The notes: generated by a model from the letters alone, not told the origin. A stretch of DNA of 64,000 nt from Pontibacter liquoris (GCF_022758235.1 NZ_JALEBG010000001.1:1178001-1242000), one strand, 5' to 3'; shown: positions 7,769-16,728, numbered from the stretch's first letter. A program made the numbers and translations.

Positions 7769-9673
7769 ATGAATCCTCAATCTCTTACTGACCCGGTTCT
7801 GGCTCCTCAAGGTCGCAGTACGAAATACCTCCTGCTCCTTTCGCTCAGTGCACTTGGGGTCGTCTACGGCGATATTGGCACCAGCCCACTCTATGCCATC
7901 CGGGAATGCTTTTACGGGGAGTATGGTGTACCACCTGTTCACGACAATATTTTAGGAGTGCTGTCGCTGGTATTCTGGTCCCTCATTCTGGTGATTTCGT
8001 TTAAATACCTGATTGTGGTGATGCGGGCAGACAACGAAGGGGAGGGAGGGATTCTGGCGCTGATGGAGTTGGTCCTGCCCAACAGTAAAAAGTGGTATCA
8101 TGGGATGGTACTGGTCATGGGCCTGTTCGGGGCCGCCCTTTTATATGGCGACGGGATGATCACGCCTGCCATCTCGGTGCTCAGTGCTGTAGAAGGTCTA
8201 AATGTGGCTACGCCCCTCTTCAAGCCCTATGTCATCCCCATCACCATTGCTATTCTGCTGGGCCTTTTCGTGCTGCAGCGGAAAGGCACCGGGGGGGTCG
8301 GTAAGATTTTCGGCCCCATCGTTTTCCTTTGGTTCCTGGTATTGGCCGTGCTTGGGGTTTCAGCCATTATCAAAAACCCGGTGGTGCTGGAGGCGATGAA
8401 CCCCTATTATGCGGTGGTCTTCTTTCAGTTGCATGGCGCCAAGGGGCTGTTGGTACTGGGCGCGGTTTTTCTGGTAGTTACTGGTGGTGAGGCCTTGTAT
8501 GCGGATATGGGGCACTTTGGCCGTTTGCCCATCCGCCTTGCCTGGTTCATTATGGTGCTGCCCTGTCTTGTGCTGAACTATTTTGGCCAGGGGGCTTTGC
8601 TGCTGGATCACCCGGAGCTGGCTGTTAATCCCTTCTTCCATCTTGCTCCAGCGTGGGCGCTGTACCCCTTGGTAATCCTCTCTACCTTCGCTACTGTTAT
8701 CGCGTCTCAGGCTGTCATTTCCGGCGCTTTCTCCCTCACTTACCAGGCGCTGAACCTGGGTTACTTCCCGCGCGTCTCGGTCCTGCATACCTCGGAGCGG
8801 GAGCGAGGTCAGATCTACATCCCGCAGATCAACTGGCTTATCTTTGCAGCCACAGTGGGCCTGGTGATCGGCTTTGGCAGCTCTACCAACCTGGCAGCGG
8901 CCTATGGCGTGGCTGTCACCACGACCATGGTCATCACCAGTATCCTGGCTTTCATAGCCATGCGCAAGCTTTGGAAATGGACGACGCCCCTAGCAGTCGC
9001 CCTGACCGTATTTTTCCTGATCCTGGACCTTTCCTTTTTCGGCGCTAACATTCTCAAGGTGGCGGAAGGTGGCTGGTTTCCACTTGCCATCGGCGGTATA
9101 ATCTATCTTTTGATGCGCACCTGGATGTCAGGGCGGCGCGTGCTGAAAAGCATGCTTCGCAGTCTTACACCTCCCCTGTCCTCCTTTATTCAAGGTTTGA
9201 CGAATCGGCACTACACCATAGTAGAGGGAACAGCCATTTACATGACTGGTAACCCAAAGACGACGCCCCCGGCACTGGCGTTGAACTTGCAGCACAACAA
9301 GGTGCTGCATGAGCAGGTCATCATTTACAGTTTGAAGGTAGAGAAAGTGCCTCATATCATGAATAGGAACAAGCTTCGCGTGGACGAAATAGCTCCTCGC
9401 TTCTATCGGGTTGTAGAAACGTATGGTTATATGGATAAAGTAGACATCGAACAATCTATCAAGGCCTTGCAGCAGATGCCGGCTACCCTGAAGCTACATG
9501 ATGTGACCTTCTTTATTGGCCGAGAAACGCTTATTCCTTCCAGGGACGTGGGGATGAAAGATTGGCAAGCCAGGTTATTCGCGGCCTTGACCATTAGCTC
9601 GCAACGTGCCACCAAGTACTTCAACATCCCCTCGAAACAGGTGTTTGAGGTAGGCACACAAGTGAAGATTTGA
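7769..9673 (+). CDS. kup: Kup-type low-affinity potassium transporter
   Basis: The protein is 634 residues from the ATG at 7769; a TTG at 7745 would add eight residues. It begins with the family signature GVVYGDIGTSPLYAIREC and contains DNEGEGGILALMEL, LLYGDGMITPAISVLSAVEG and GGEALYADMGHFG, followed by about 12 hydrophobic segments and a C-terminal cytosolic domain (from about residue 460). E. coli Kup has 622 residues. Kup proteins import K+ together with H+. The gene follows the sensor kinase by 95 bp and is probably controlled with the two-component system, which suggests that Kup replaces the Kdp ATPase in this locus. Confidence 0.95.
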   Translation: MNPQSLTDPVLAPQGRSTKYLLLLSLSALGVVYGDIGTSPLYAIRECFYGEYGVPPVHDNILGVLSLVFWSLILVISFKYLIVVMRADNEGEGGILALMELVLPNSKKWYHGMVLVMGLFGAALLYGDGMITPAISVLSAVEGLNVATPLFKPYVIPITIAILLGLFVLQRKGTGGVGKIFGPIVFLWFLVLAVLGVSAIIKNPVVLEAMNPYYAVVFFQLHGAKGLLVLGAVFLVVTGGEALYADMGHFGRLPIRLAWFIMVLPCLVLNYFGQGALLLDHPELAVNPFFHLAPAWALYPLVILSTFATVIASQAVISGAFSLTYQALNLGYFPRVSVLHTSERERGQIYIPQINWLIFAATVGLVIGFGSSTNLAAAYGVAVTTTMVITSILAFIAMRKLWKWTTPLAVALTVFFLILDLSFFGANILKVAEGGWFPLAIGGIIYLLMRTWMSGRRVLKSMLRSLTPPLSSFIQGLTNRHYTIVEGTAIYMTGNPKTTPPALALNLQHNKVLHEQVIIYSLKVEKVPHIMNRNKLRVDEIAPRFYRVVETYGYMDKVDIEQSIKALQQMPATLKLHDVTFFIGRETLIPSRDVGMKDWQARLFAALTISSQRATKYFNIPSKQVFEVGTQVKI

Positions 9674-9904
9674 TACGGCAGAAAAAGAGGCGCCGGAAGC
9701 TGCTTTGAGGATAGTATAGCCTGCAGTTAAAAAAAGGCAAATCAAGAGGAACAACGAACCGCTAACACGGGCTTTGCGTTAGTGAGCGGACGGTGCGGAT
9801 AGAAACAATGGAGCAATTAATAAACGTTGGTGCAAGCAGACAGTTTACGGTTTCAAAAGCCCACCAACCCAAAGCCCTTCACCGTTGAGTGAAATAAATA
9901 ATCA
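9674..9904. other. junction region between kup and the conjugative element
   Basis: Base composition drops here and codon structure is lost between kup and the element's first genes. A left attachment site would be expected near here if the element ends at this point. I found no copy of the tRNA-Arg 3' end and no obvious direct repeat of the recombinase-side sequence. Confidence 0.3.
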
Positions 9905-10083
9905 ATGAAAAAGGATTTTTAGCTTTGATACTTTCAGTTTTTTGTTGCCTGTCTTGTAGTTCAGACAAAGATGTAGAAGTTGAAACTCTTGCAATTATAA
10001 AAGGGTCTTCAACGAAACTAGTTGAAGAAGTCAGACGGGAATACTGTTCTCCCGCCCATGATATTTATAAAGAAGCTACGTAG
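9905..10083 (+). pseudogene. small lipoprotein gene with a frameshift at the start
   Basis: The ATG at 9905 runs into a stop after five codons (MKKDF). If one A is added to the A5 run, the frame reads MKKGFLALILSVFCCLSCSSD and continues to a TAG at 10081-10083, about 59 residues in total. The N-terminus is then a lipoprotein signal peptide with lipobox LSCS. The exact 179-base length, one short of a multiple of three, fits a single-base deletion, either a real inactivation or an assembly error in a homopolymer. No function is assigned. Confidence 0.45.
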
Positions 10084-10102
10084 CAGCATGATTAAAATGA
10101 AC

Positions 10103-10124
10103 AAAAAGGGGCTATAAAAGCCCC
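10103..10124 (-). terminator. intrinsic terminator of radC-like gene
   Basis: GGGGCT (10108-10113) pairs with AGCCCC (10119-10124) around ATAAA. On the minus strand the hairpin is followed by TTTTT (10107-10103). It overlaps the stop codon of the RadC/JAB gene. Confidence 0.75.
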
Positions 10125-10576
10125 TCGTCCGCCAGCGAGTAATAACTCTCGCTGGTCAGGATGATATGATCCAGGACCGCGATGTCGAGCAGTTCCCCGC
10201 CCTGCTTCATCTTCTTGGTCAGCAGCAGGTCCGCTGCACTGGGCTTGAGGTTGCCCGAAGGGTGGTTGTGGCAGAGGATGATGCCGGAGGCGCAGGCTTT
10301 CAGGGCAGCCACGAAGATGAGCTTGGGGTCGGCCACCGTGCCCGCTACCCCGCCGGTGGAGACCTCGTACATGCCCAGCACGCGGTTGGCCCGGTTGAGG
10401 AGCAGCACCTTGAACTGCTCTACAAATTCAATTCTTCCCAGGTCCCAGCCGGCTTTGAGCACCAGGTAACTGTCGGCAGAGGAGGTGACCTGGGGCCTCT
10501 CGCCCGGCTTTACCCGGTTGCGGTAGGTGAGCTTGATTTCGGCTACTCTGGCGAAGGTTTTAGTTGTCTTTTCCAT
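10112..10576 (-). CDS. radC: RadC-like JAB/JAMM domain protein of a conjugative element
   Basis: The 154-residue protein is a short RadC homologue of the type common in Bacteroidetes conjugative transposons. The JAMM metal-binding motif is intact in LCHNHPSGNLKPSAADLLLT (H-x-H, then Ser and Asp at the expected spacing). FVEQFKVLLLNRANRVLG precedes it. The N-terminal helix-hairpin-helix part of chromosomal RadC is absent. JAMM proteins are often zinc isopeptidases, but no activity has been settled for mobile RadC proteins. It is read opposite to the tra operon and marks the left part of the element. Confidence 0.88.
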   Translation of the reverse strand: MEKTTKTFARVAEIKLTYRNRVKPGERPQVTSSADSYLVLKAGWDLGRIEFVEQFKVLLLNRANRVLGMYEVSTGGVAGTVADPKLIFVAALKACASGIILCHNHPSGNLKPSAADLLLTKKMKQGGELLDIAVLDHIILTSESYYSLADEGLL

Positions 10577-11146
10577 AATCCTGAACTTTTTAAAGTGAGA
10601 AATTGATTATGGCGCCCCATTGCCCCGGGGCCGGACTAAAGGCAAGGTGGAGACAAAGAAAATGCGGAGGCTCCGCCCACAGCGGATACCCATTTTGTTT
10701 GTACGACCTTGCTTCCTGTGTCCGGACGCGGCGGCTACCTTTGTGCCTGCAGGAATGACGATTCAATTGTTTGCAGCAGGCTGCAGGATGCCAATGGCAG
10801 CAGGTTGTGGTCATAGCTGCTTTGCGAAGGGTGGGTAATGTTTGACTAGGCAGGCTGGCAGCCCGTTTGCTTGGCCGGCTTTGTTTCCAGCTTATAGAAA
10901 TCCTTAAGAGTCCCGGTTCGCAGCAGCTGCGCCCCCATAGGGCGCATCCCGCCAGCGACCTTCCCGGTTTGCTACTTTCTGGTTCAGGCGGGGAGATTCC
11001 TGGTTCATCCCCAGTTATTCGTAGTTCAAACATCAATTCTTTTAACCGCCTCATAACATAGCGTAAACCGGACAATCAGAGATGATCCTGCGCTGCCAAC
11101 GGGGGAAGGCGCCAGGTCCGGAAATTGTCACCAAACGCAACCTGTT
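10577..11146. other. 570-bp non-coding stretch between radC and rteC
   Basis: The frame at 10590-11075 (minus) and those on the plus strand show no recognisable protein. A TACCTTTG at 10736-10743 fits the Bacteroidetes -7 consensus TANNTTTG on the plus strand, with TTG at 10709-10711 upstream. The 24-base spacing is longer than usual. It would read toward rteC. Such regions may hold a transfer origin, but I see no diagnostic sequence. Confidence 0.35.
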
Positions 11147-11986
11147 ATGATACAGTTCGCCAACAGCCTGTATGCCCGGATGAACGAAGGGCTGCAGCGC
11201 ATCGCCCTCGAAGCGGAGAACCCCCTGCAGCGGGCCGAGCAGTCCTGCCGCGCCATAGAAGCCGCGCTGGAAGAGCTCAAAGCCTTTATCCAAGACTACG
11301 TATTCGCCGACACGCAGGCAGAGATCACCTTCTTTAAAGAAATCAAGCCCCGCTTCCTGAGGGAATTGCTCTACTTCATCGAGCTTTTTTACCTGGAGGC
11401 CTGCAAACCTGTCGGCAGCACGGACATGCAGCGGGCCTACCTGCTGCAGGCCATGGACCGGATTGCCGCCTTTGTGGATCGCAACCAGTGGCTCTACAGC
11501 TATTACCGCATGAACCAGTGCCACCTGGACCACCTGCTTTTCGTGCGGGGGGACCATGACGTGCCGCGCTGGCCCGGCTTCTCGCTGGAGCTGGACCCCG
11601 GTTTTTCGACCCTGCACAGTTTCCAGCTCTCCAAGCTGCAGGCCTATGAGGCCTTGCGCGACCATGTACAAAGCCTGCTGCACGCCCTGGGCAACGAGCA
11701 GCCCCCGGAAGGGGAGAAGGCCCGGGGCCCCCGGTTGAGCTGGACCGACTCAAAAGCGTCCCTGATCGAGCTGGTTTATGCCCTGCGGGCGCGCGGGGCG
11801 GTCAACCACGGCAAGTCGGATGTCAAGGAGCTCATCAATGCGCTCGAAGCGCTTTTCAATATCCGGCTCGGCAATTTTTACAGGGTCTACCAGGGCATGC
11901 GCATCCGCAAAAAGAGCCGGACGCCTTTTCTGGAGGCGCTCCGGGAAAGCCTGGAGCGGCGCATGGACGAAGCGGACGAGGCATAA
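11147..11986 (+). CDS. rteC: RteC-domain regulator
   Basis: The 279-residue protein resembles RteC of CTnDOT: an N-terminal helical segment (AIEAALEELKAFI), FFKEIKPRFLRELLYFIELF, DRNQWLYSYYRMN, then a C-terminal part (LSWTDSKASLIELVYALRARGAV and LFNIRLGNFYRVYQGMRIRK) that fits its DNA-binding winged-helix-like domain. In CTnDOT, RteC drives expression of excision genes; here it probably controls transfer or excision. It precedes the tra operon by about 240 bp. The RteA/RteB two-component pair found in CTnDOT is not in the window. Confidence 0.85.
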   Translation: MIQFANSLYARMNEGLQRIALEAENPLQRAEQSCRAIEAALEELKAFIQDYVFADTQAEITFFKEIKPRFLRELLYFIELFYLEACKPVGSTDMQRAYLLQAMDRIAAFVDRNQWLYSYYRMNQCHLDHLLFVRGDHDVPRWPGFSLELDPGFSTLHSFQLSKLQAYEALRDHVQSLLHALGNEQPPEGEKARGPRLSWTDSKASLIELVYALRARGAVNHGKSDVKELINALEALFNIRLGNFYRVYQGMRIRKKSRTPFLEALRESLERRMDEADEA

Positions 11987-12003
11987 AGCAAAATTTTTAC
12001 CCC

Positions 12004-12147
12004 AATTTCTTTTTGTTAGCTCCCACGGCAGTGGCAGCACCGATGCCCCATGGGATCCCTGGGGAAGAAGTATTCCCTGCTGCCAGCTGCCACGATAGCA
12101 ATACGCTCCCCGGGGGACAGCAAATTTATTTTTGTTAGCTCACACGG
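12004..12147. repeat. pair of 25-bp direct repeats before the tra operon
   Basis: Two nearly identical 25-bp units at 12004-12028 and 12123-12147 (23 of 25 positions match) share AATTT, TTTTTGTTAGCTC and CACGG. They lie 119 bp apart between rteC and the first tra-operon gene. Candidate roles are regulator binding sites, promoter -33 regions or part of a transfer origin. Confidence 0.55.
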
Positions 12148-12149
12148 GC

Positions 12150-12184
12150 TTGTCCCTTATCCCTTGTCCGGCGATGCACCTTTG
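12150..12184 (+). promoter_or_regulatory. candidate promoter of the tra operon
   Basis: CACCTTTG at 12177-12184 matches the Bacteroidetes -7 consensus TANNTTTG at all defined positions except the first. TTG at 12150-12152 could serve as the -33 element, though the 24-base spacing is long. It lies about 40 bases before the first gene of the operon. Confidence 0.35.
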
Positions 12185-12225
12185 TCTTAACACAAGGGGA
12201 AACGGGTCCCCGGTAAACGAAAATT

Positions 12226-12654
12226 ATGTTAAACGGCATATCATGGCATCTTTACCTGGCTGGTGCCGGGGCGCTGCTGGGTGGCTATTACCTGGCCGCC
12301 GGCCTGTGGCTCTACCGGCAGGAACTGCAGGCGCTGCTGCTCAGAAAGCAGCGGGCTGCCGGCGCAACATCACCTGAAGAGCGCGGGGACGAAGCGCCCC
12401 GATATTTATCCTATGAAGAATTAGAGCATGTGGCGTCCCAGATACGCCGCGGCATCCTGGAGGCAGGCAAAGAAGCCAGCAAGCAGGATCTGTTAAGACG
12501 GATCAAAGCAAGCCTGGCCACCTCCGGCGGGTTACGCCTGCCTGCCTCCCGGGGTGCCATCAACCACTATATCGTGCAGCAGGCACAGGAGATCTGCGGG
12601 GTAGTGTTCAGCGAGGAAGAGCTCGAGCAGGAGTGGGAAACACTACCCCGGTAA
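12226..12654 (+). CDS. conserved membrane protein at the head of the tra operon
   Basis: The 142-residue protein has one N-terminal membrane segment (LYLAGAGALLGGYYLAAGLW) followed by a soluble region of charged helices (EELEHVASQIRRGILEAGKE and DLLRRIKASLATSGG). I recognise it only as a protein often placed just before the TraE gene in Bacteroidetes elements; no function is known to me. It stands 112 bp before traE and is read in the same direction. Confidence 0.6.
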   Translation: MLNGISWHLYLAGAGALLGGYYLAAGLWLYRQELQALLLRKQRAAGATSPEERGDEAPRYLSYEELEHVASQIRRGILEAGKEASKQDLLRRIKASLATSGGLRLPASRGAINHYIVQQAQEICGVVFSEEELEQEWETLPR

Positions 12655-12766
12655 TCAGGGCACTTCCGGTCTCCCGGGGCAAAAATCAGCAGGAGCCGGA
12701 AGTGTTTTTCCTGCCAGGAGGCAGGCAGGCAACAGAAAAAATCATCGACCATTAAAATAAACGAAC

Positions 12767-13120
12767 ATGAAAAAGGGAACAAAACAACACGGGGAGAACG
12801 GGAGGCCGGCAATTCGTAGCAACCGCTGGCGTACCTTCTGCCTGGTGGCCGTCGGCACGCTCTGCAGCTTTTGGGCACAGGCCCAGGATGGCCTGGCGGG
12901 CATCAACGAGGCCAACCAGAAGGTGCGCAGTTATTTTGATGCGGGCACGCAGCTCATGTATGGGGTGGGAGCGCTGCTGGGGCTGATCGGGGCCGTGAAG
13001 GTCTACCAGAAATGGAATGCCGGGGACCAGGACACCGGGAAGGTGGCCGCCGCCTGGTTTGGCAGCTGCGTCTTCCTGGTGGTGGTGGCCACCGTGATCA
13101 AGTCCTTCTTCGGCGTCTGA
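12767..13120 (+). CDS. traE: TraE-type conjugation protein (DUF4134)
   Basis: The 117-residue protein has a signal-like hydrophobic segment ending WAQAQD, then GINEANQKVRSYFDAGTQLM, a hydrophobic helix (YGVGALLGLIGAVKVYQK), WNAGDQDTGKVAAAWFGSCV and a second helix. This is the layout of DUF4134 (TraE of CTnDOT), a small membrane protein that by size and topology resembles VirB2/VirB3-type components of the mating channel. It is followed directly by traF and the TraG ATPase. Confidence 0.88.
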   Translation: MKKGTKQHGENGRPAIRSNRWRTFCLVAVGTLCSFWAQAQDGLAGINEANQKVRSYFDAGTQLMYGVGALLGLIGAVKVYQKWNAGDQDTGKVAAAWFGSCVFLVVVATVIKSFFGV

Positions 13121-13161
13121 GCCGGGATCTGCCTGGCAGCCAGCGCCTTTAAACCGCGACC

Positions 13162-13494
13162 ATGCGCAACAGTGTGTATCCAATCAACAAAGGCATCAAC
13201 AAGCCCATCGAGTTTAAAGGGCTCAAGGCCCAGTACATCTGGTACCTGGGCGGGGCCGTGATCGGGCTGCTTTTGCTCTTTACCATCCTCTATGCCCTGG
13301 GCCTGCATGCGTTTCTGTGCCTGGGGATCATCCTGGTAACGGGCGGGCTGCTGACCCGGCGGATCTACCGGCTCAGCAATACCTATGGGCGCTACGGGAT
13401 GATGAAAAAAGTGGCCCGGCGGCGGGTGCCTGCGGTGGTCACCTCCTCGGGCAGGGCCCTCTTCCTGGGGAAGGAAATCAAACAGGACGCCTAG
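13162..13494 (+). CDS. traF: TraF-type conjugation protein (DUF4133)
   Basis: The 110-residue protein begins with YPINKGINKPIEFKGLKAQY, the usual opening of DUF4133 (TraF). Two adjacent membrane segments follow (YLGGAVIGLLLLFTILYALG and FLCLGIILVTGGLLTRRIY), then a short basic tail. It resembles VirB3 in size and in its position before the VirB4-like ATPase. It lies 41 bp after traE and 30 bp before traG. Confidence 0.88.
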   Translation: MRNSVYPINKGINKPIEFKGLKAQYIWYLGGAVIGLLLLFTILYALGLHAFLCLGIILVTGGLLTRRIYRLSNTYGRYGMMKKVARRRVPAVVTSSGRALFLGKEIKQDA

Positions 13495-13524
13495 CAGGTC
13501 TGTCACCAGTTTAATCAAGTGCAG

Positions 13525-16011
13525 ATGAAAAAGAAGTTACACGATATCTGGCCCCTGATGGGCGTGGAGCATGATTGCATCCTCTCGCGGCAGGGAGACA
13601 TCACGCTCGTCTACCAGGCAACGCTCCCGGAGATATTCACCCTCTCGGACGCGGAATACGAGGCCTTCCACCAGGTGTGGGTCAAAGCCCTCAAGGCCCT
13701 GACGCCCGATACGGTTTTCCACAAGCAGGACTGGTTCCTCGACAGCCGCTTTGCCCCCGATTTCACCCGGGGGGAGGCCAGTTTCCTGTCCCGCAGCAGC
13801 GACCGCTTTTTTAACGAGCGTCCCTACTTACACCATGCCTGCTACCTGCTGCTCACCCGGCAGCCGGCCGGGCGGCGGCGCGCCAGCTCCCTGCTCTCCA
13901 ACCTGGTGCGCCCCGCGCTGGTACCCGACCTAACGCTGCAGCCGGCCCTCTTGCAGGCTTTCCTGGACAACGCCGACCAGTTCCGGCACATCCTGCAGGA
14001 CAGCGGCTTTGTGCAGCTAACCCGCCTGCGGGCTGGGGAGCTGCTGAGCCACCGCCGAAAGGCCGGCCTGATCGAGCGCTACTGTACCCTGGCGGGGGGC
14101 GGAGAGGGTTTGCTGGTGAAGGATATCGCCTTTGCCGAAGGCATCCGGGTAGGCGACCAGCTGGGGCAGTTGTATACCCTGGCCGACGCTGCGGACCTGC
14201 CGGCCTGGTGTGGCTCGCGCATCAACTACGAGCGCTACTCGTCTGATAAAATAAAGTTCAGCGTAGGTTTTGCCGCCACGCTGGGGCAGCTGCTGCCCTG
14301 TAACCACCTCTACAACCAGTACATTTTCCCGCAGGATGCCCGGCAGACGATCCGCCGGCTTGAAAGCAAGCGGCTGCGGCTGCAGTCCCTGGCTGCCTAT
14401 TCCCGGGAAAACGCCCTTGCCCGCGATGCGACCAATGCCTTCCTCAACGAAGCGGTCAGCCAGCAGCGCCTGCCGGTGAAGGCCCATTTCAATGTGCTGG
14501 CCTGGACAGACAGCCGCCAGGAGGAGAAGCACCTCAAGAACCTGGTGGCAGCGGCCCTGGCCCAGCTCGATGCGGTGGCCAAACAGGAAACGGTGGGCGC
14601 CCCGCAGATCTTCTGGGCGGGCATACCCGGCAACGAAGGAGATTTCCCGCGCAACGAGACCTTTGACACCTTTGCCGAGCAGGCCGCCTGCTTTCTCAAC
14701 CTGGAGACCAGCTACCGCTCCTCGCTTAGCCCGGTGGGCCTGCGGCTGGGCGACCGCCAGACAGGAAAGCCCGTGCATGTGGACATCAGTGACGAGCCGG
14801 TTAAAAAGGGCATCTGCACCAACCGCAACAAATTCATCCTGGGGCCCTCGGGCAGCGGCAAGTCCTTTTTTACCAACCACCTGGTCCGCAGTTACTACGA
14901 GCAGGGCACCCACATCGTGCTGGTGGATGTCGGCCACAGTTACCGGGGGCTCTGCGAGCTGGTCAAGGGTTACTATTTTACTTATGACGAGCAGCACCCG
15001 ATCTGCTTCAACCCCTTTTATACCGGCGACGGGCTGGCGCCCGACACCGAGAAAAAAGAAAGCATCAAAACGCTGCTGCTGGCCCTGTGGAAAAAAGACA
15101 ACGAGACCTTCAACCGCTCGGAGTACGTGGCCCTGTCGAGCGCCCTGCAGAACTACTATGCGCAGCGGGCCGGCCGGCCGGGGCAGGCGGCGGACTTCAA
15201 CGGGTTTTACGAGTACGTGCGGGATGAATTCAGCGTGTGCCTGCAACAGGAGGGCGTCAAAGAAAAGGACTTTGACCTCGGCAACTTCCTCTACGTGCTG
15301 CGGCCCTATTACCGGGGCGGCGAGTTCGACTTCCTGCTCAACGCCACCCGGAACCTGGACCTGCTGCAGGAGCGCTTCATCGTCTTCGAGCTCGACAATA
15401 TCAAGGACCACCCGATCCTCTTCCCGGTGGTGACCATCATCATCATGGAGGTCTTCATCTCCAAGATGCGCAGGCTCAAAGGGGTGCGCAAGATGATCCT
15501 CATCGAGGAAGCCTGGAAAGCGATCGCCCGCGAGGGCATGGCCGAATACATCCGCTACCTGTTCAAGACGGTGCGCAAGTTCTACGGGGAGGCCGTCGTG
15601 GTGACACAGGAAGTAGAGGACATCATCTCCTCTCCCGTGGTCAGGCAGGCCATCATCAACAACTCGGACTGCAAGATCCTGCTCGACCAGTCAAAATACC
15701 AGAACAAGTTCGGGCCGATACAGGAGTTGCTGGGACTCACCGAAAAGGAGAAAGCGCTGGTGCTCTCGGTCAACAGGGCCAACGACCCGGCCCTGAAATA
15801 CAAGGAAGTGTTCATCAGCCTGGGCGGCACCCTTTCCCGCGTGTACCGCACGGAAGTGTCCCCGGAAGAGTACCTGGCCTATACCACCGAGGAGACCGAA
15901 AAGGTAAAGGTGCAGCAGTACGCCCGCCGGTATGGCAGCATGCAGCAGGGGATTGCCGCCCTGGCCGCAGACCTGCAGGCGGAAGCAGGACAGGACGAAC
16001 CCGATAACTGA
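13525..16011 (+). CDS. traG: TraG-type conjugation ATPase (VirB4-like)
   Basis: The 828-residue protein (ATG at 13525; a GTG at 13519 is alternative) is the energising ATPase of Bacteroidetes type IV secretion. The N-terminal half begins with IWPLMGVEHDCILSRQGDIT. The ATPase domain has Walker A GPSGSGKSF at about residues 440-448, Walker B MILIEEAWKAI at about 655-665, and VVTQEVEDI and LLDQSK motifs further on. The length is normal for the family. Despite its name it is not a coupling protein; that role belongs to MobC/VirD4-type proteins, which I do not see here. Confidence 0.94.
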   Translation: MKKKLHDIWPLMGVEHDCILSRQGDITLVYQATLPEIFTLSDAEYEAFHQVWVKALKALTPDTVFHKQDWFLDSRFAPDFTRGEASFLSRSSDRFFNERPYLHHACYLLLTRQPAGRRRASSLLSNLVRPALVPDLTLQPALLQAFLDNADQFRHILQDSGFVQLTRLRAGELLSHRRKAGLIERYCTLAGGGEGLLVKDIAFAEGIRVGDQLGQLYTLADAADLPAWCGSRINYERYSSDKIKFSVGFAATLGQLLPCNHLYNQYIFPQDARQTIRRLESKRLRLQSLAAYSRENALARDATNAFLNEAVSQQRLPVKAHFNVLAWTDSRQEEKHLKNLVAAALAQLDAVAKQETVGAPQIFWAGIPGNEGDFPRNETFDTFAEQAACFLNLETSYRSSLSPVGLRLGDRQTGKPVHVDISDEPVKKGICTNRNKFILGPSGSGKSFFTNHLVRSYYEQGTHIVLVDVGHSYRGLCELVKGYYFTYDEQHPICFNPFYTGDGLAPDTEKKESIKTLLLALWKKDNETFNRSEYVALSSALQNYYAQRAGRPGQAADFNGFYEYVRDEFSVCLQQEGVKEKDFDLGNFLYVLRPYYRGGEFDFLLNATRNLDLLQERFIVFELDNIKDHPILFPVVTIIIMEVFISKMRRLKGVRKMILIEEAWKAIAREGMAEYIRYLFKTVRKFYGEAVVVTQEVEDIISSPVVRQAIINNSDCKILLDQSKYQNKFGPIQELLGLTEKEKALVLSVNRANDPALKYKEVFISLGGTLSRVYRTEVSPEEYLAYTTEETEKVKVQQYARRYGSMQQGIAALAADLQAEAGQDEPDN

Positions 16012-16017
16012 AAAAAG

Positions 16018-16689
16018 ATGAAAAAGCTTTTTCTACTGCTCGTGCTGGCCGGTATCCTGGCTCCCTGGCAGCGCGCGCAGGCGCAGGTCCCGGTGGCCGA
16101 GGTGATCAAGGCCGGCGTGGTGAAGGTGATCCGGGCGGTGGATTTGCAGATCCAACGGCAGCAAAACAAGGTCATCTGGCTGCAGAACGCCCAGAAGGCC
16201 CTGGAAAACGCCATGGCCCAACTGCAGCTGGAGGAAATCACGGACTGGACGGAAAAGCAACGCGCCCTCTACCAGGCCTATTATGCCGAGCTCTACCAGG
16301 TAAAAAGCCTGGTGTCGGGTTACCGGCAGATCCGGGACATGGCCCGCCTGCAGGCCCAGCTGCTGGCAGACTACCAGCGGGTATGGCCCCTGTTGCGGCA
16401 GGATGACTCCTTCACCCTGGCCGAACGCGCCTATATGGCGCAGGTGTACGCCGGCATCCTGGCCCAAAGTGCCCGGCACATGGACCAGGTGCTCCTGGTA
16501 GTGGAGGACCTTGCCACGCAGATGGACGATGCCGCCCGGCTGGAACTGATCCGGGCGGCGGCCGGCGAGCTGGCGGCCACTTACAACGACCTGCAGCTTT
16601 TTAACCGCCAGAACCTGCAGCTGCGGATGCAGCGGGCGGGGGACCGGCAGGCGGTGGCCGCCGTCAAGCGGCTCTACGGACTGCCCTGA
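16018..16689 (+). CDS. traI: TraI-type exported conjugation protein
   Basis: The 223-residue protein has a signal peptide (MKKLFLLLVLAGILAPWQ, cleavage after AQAQ). It is rich in Gln-containing amphipathic helices (LQIQRQQNKVIWLQNAQKAL), then YQVKSLVSGYRQIRDMARLQ, and ends AVKRLYGLP. This fits TraI of Bacteroidetes elements, placed right after traG. It starts 7 bp past the traG stop. The next two genes have the same design, so this may be a tandem paralogue series. Confidence 0.78.
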   Translation: MKKLFLLLVLAGILAPWQRAQAQVPVAEVIKAGVVKVIRAVDLQIQRQQNKVIWLQNAQKALENAMAQLQLEEITDWTEKQRALYQAYYAELYQVKSLVSGYRQIRDMARLQAQLLADYQRVWPLLRQDDSFTLAERAYMAQVYAGILAQSARHMDQVLLVVEDLATQMDDAARLELIRAAAGELAATYNDLQLFNRQNLQLRMQRAGDRQAVAAVKRLYGLP

Positions 16690-16728
16690 GCGGATCACAC
16701 AGACACTGAACCCCTAAAAACCATACCC

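Noticed and set aside
10590-11075. 161-residue minus-strand frame between radC and rteC
   Set aside because: Its Cys/Trp/His/Arg/Ser-rich composition and absence of any motif suggest a chance frame.
14017-15411. 464-residue frame antisense to traG
   Set aside because: It lies opposite the conserved ATPase gene and is composed of shadow-type sequence.
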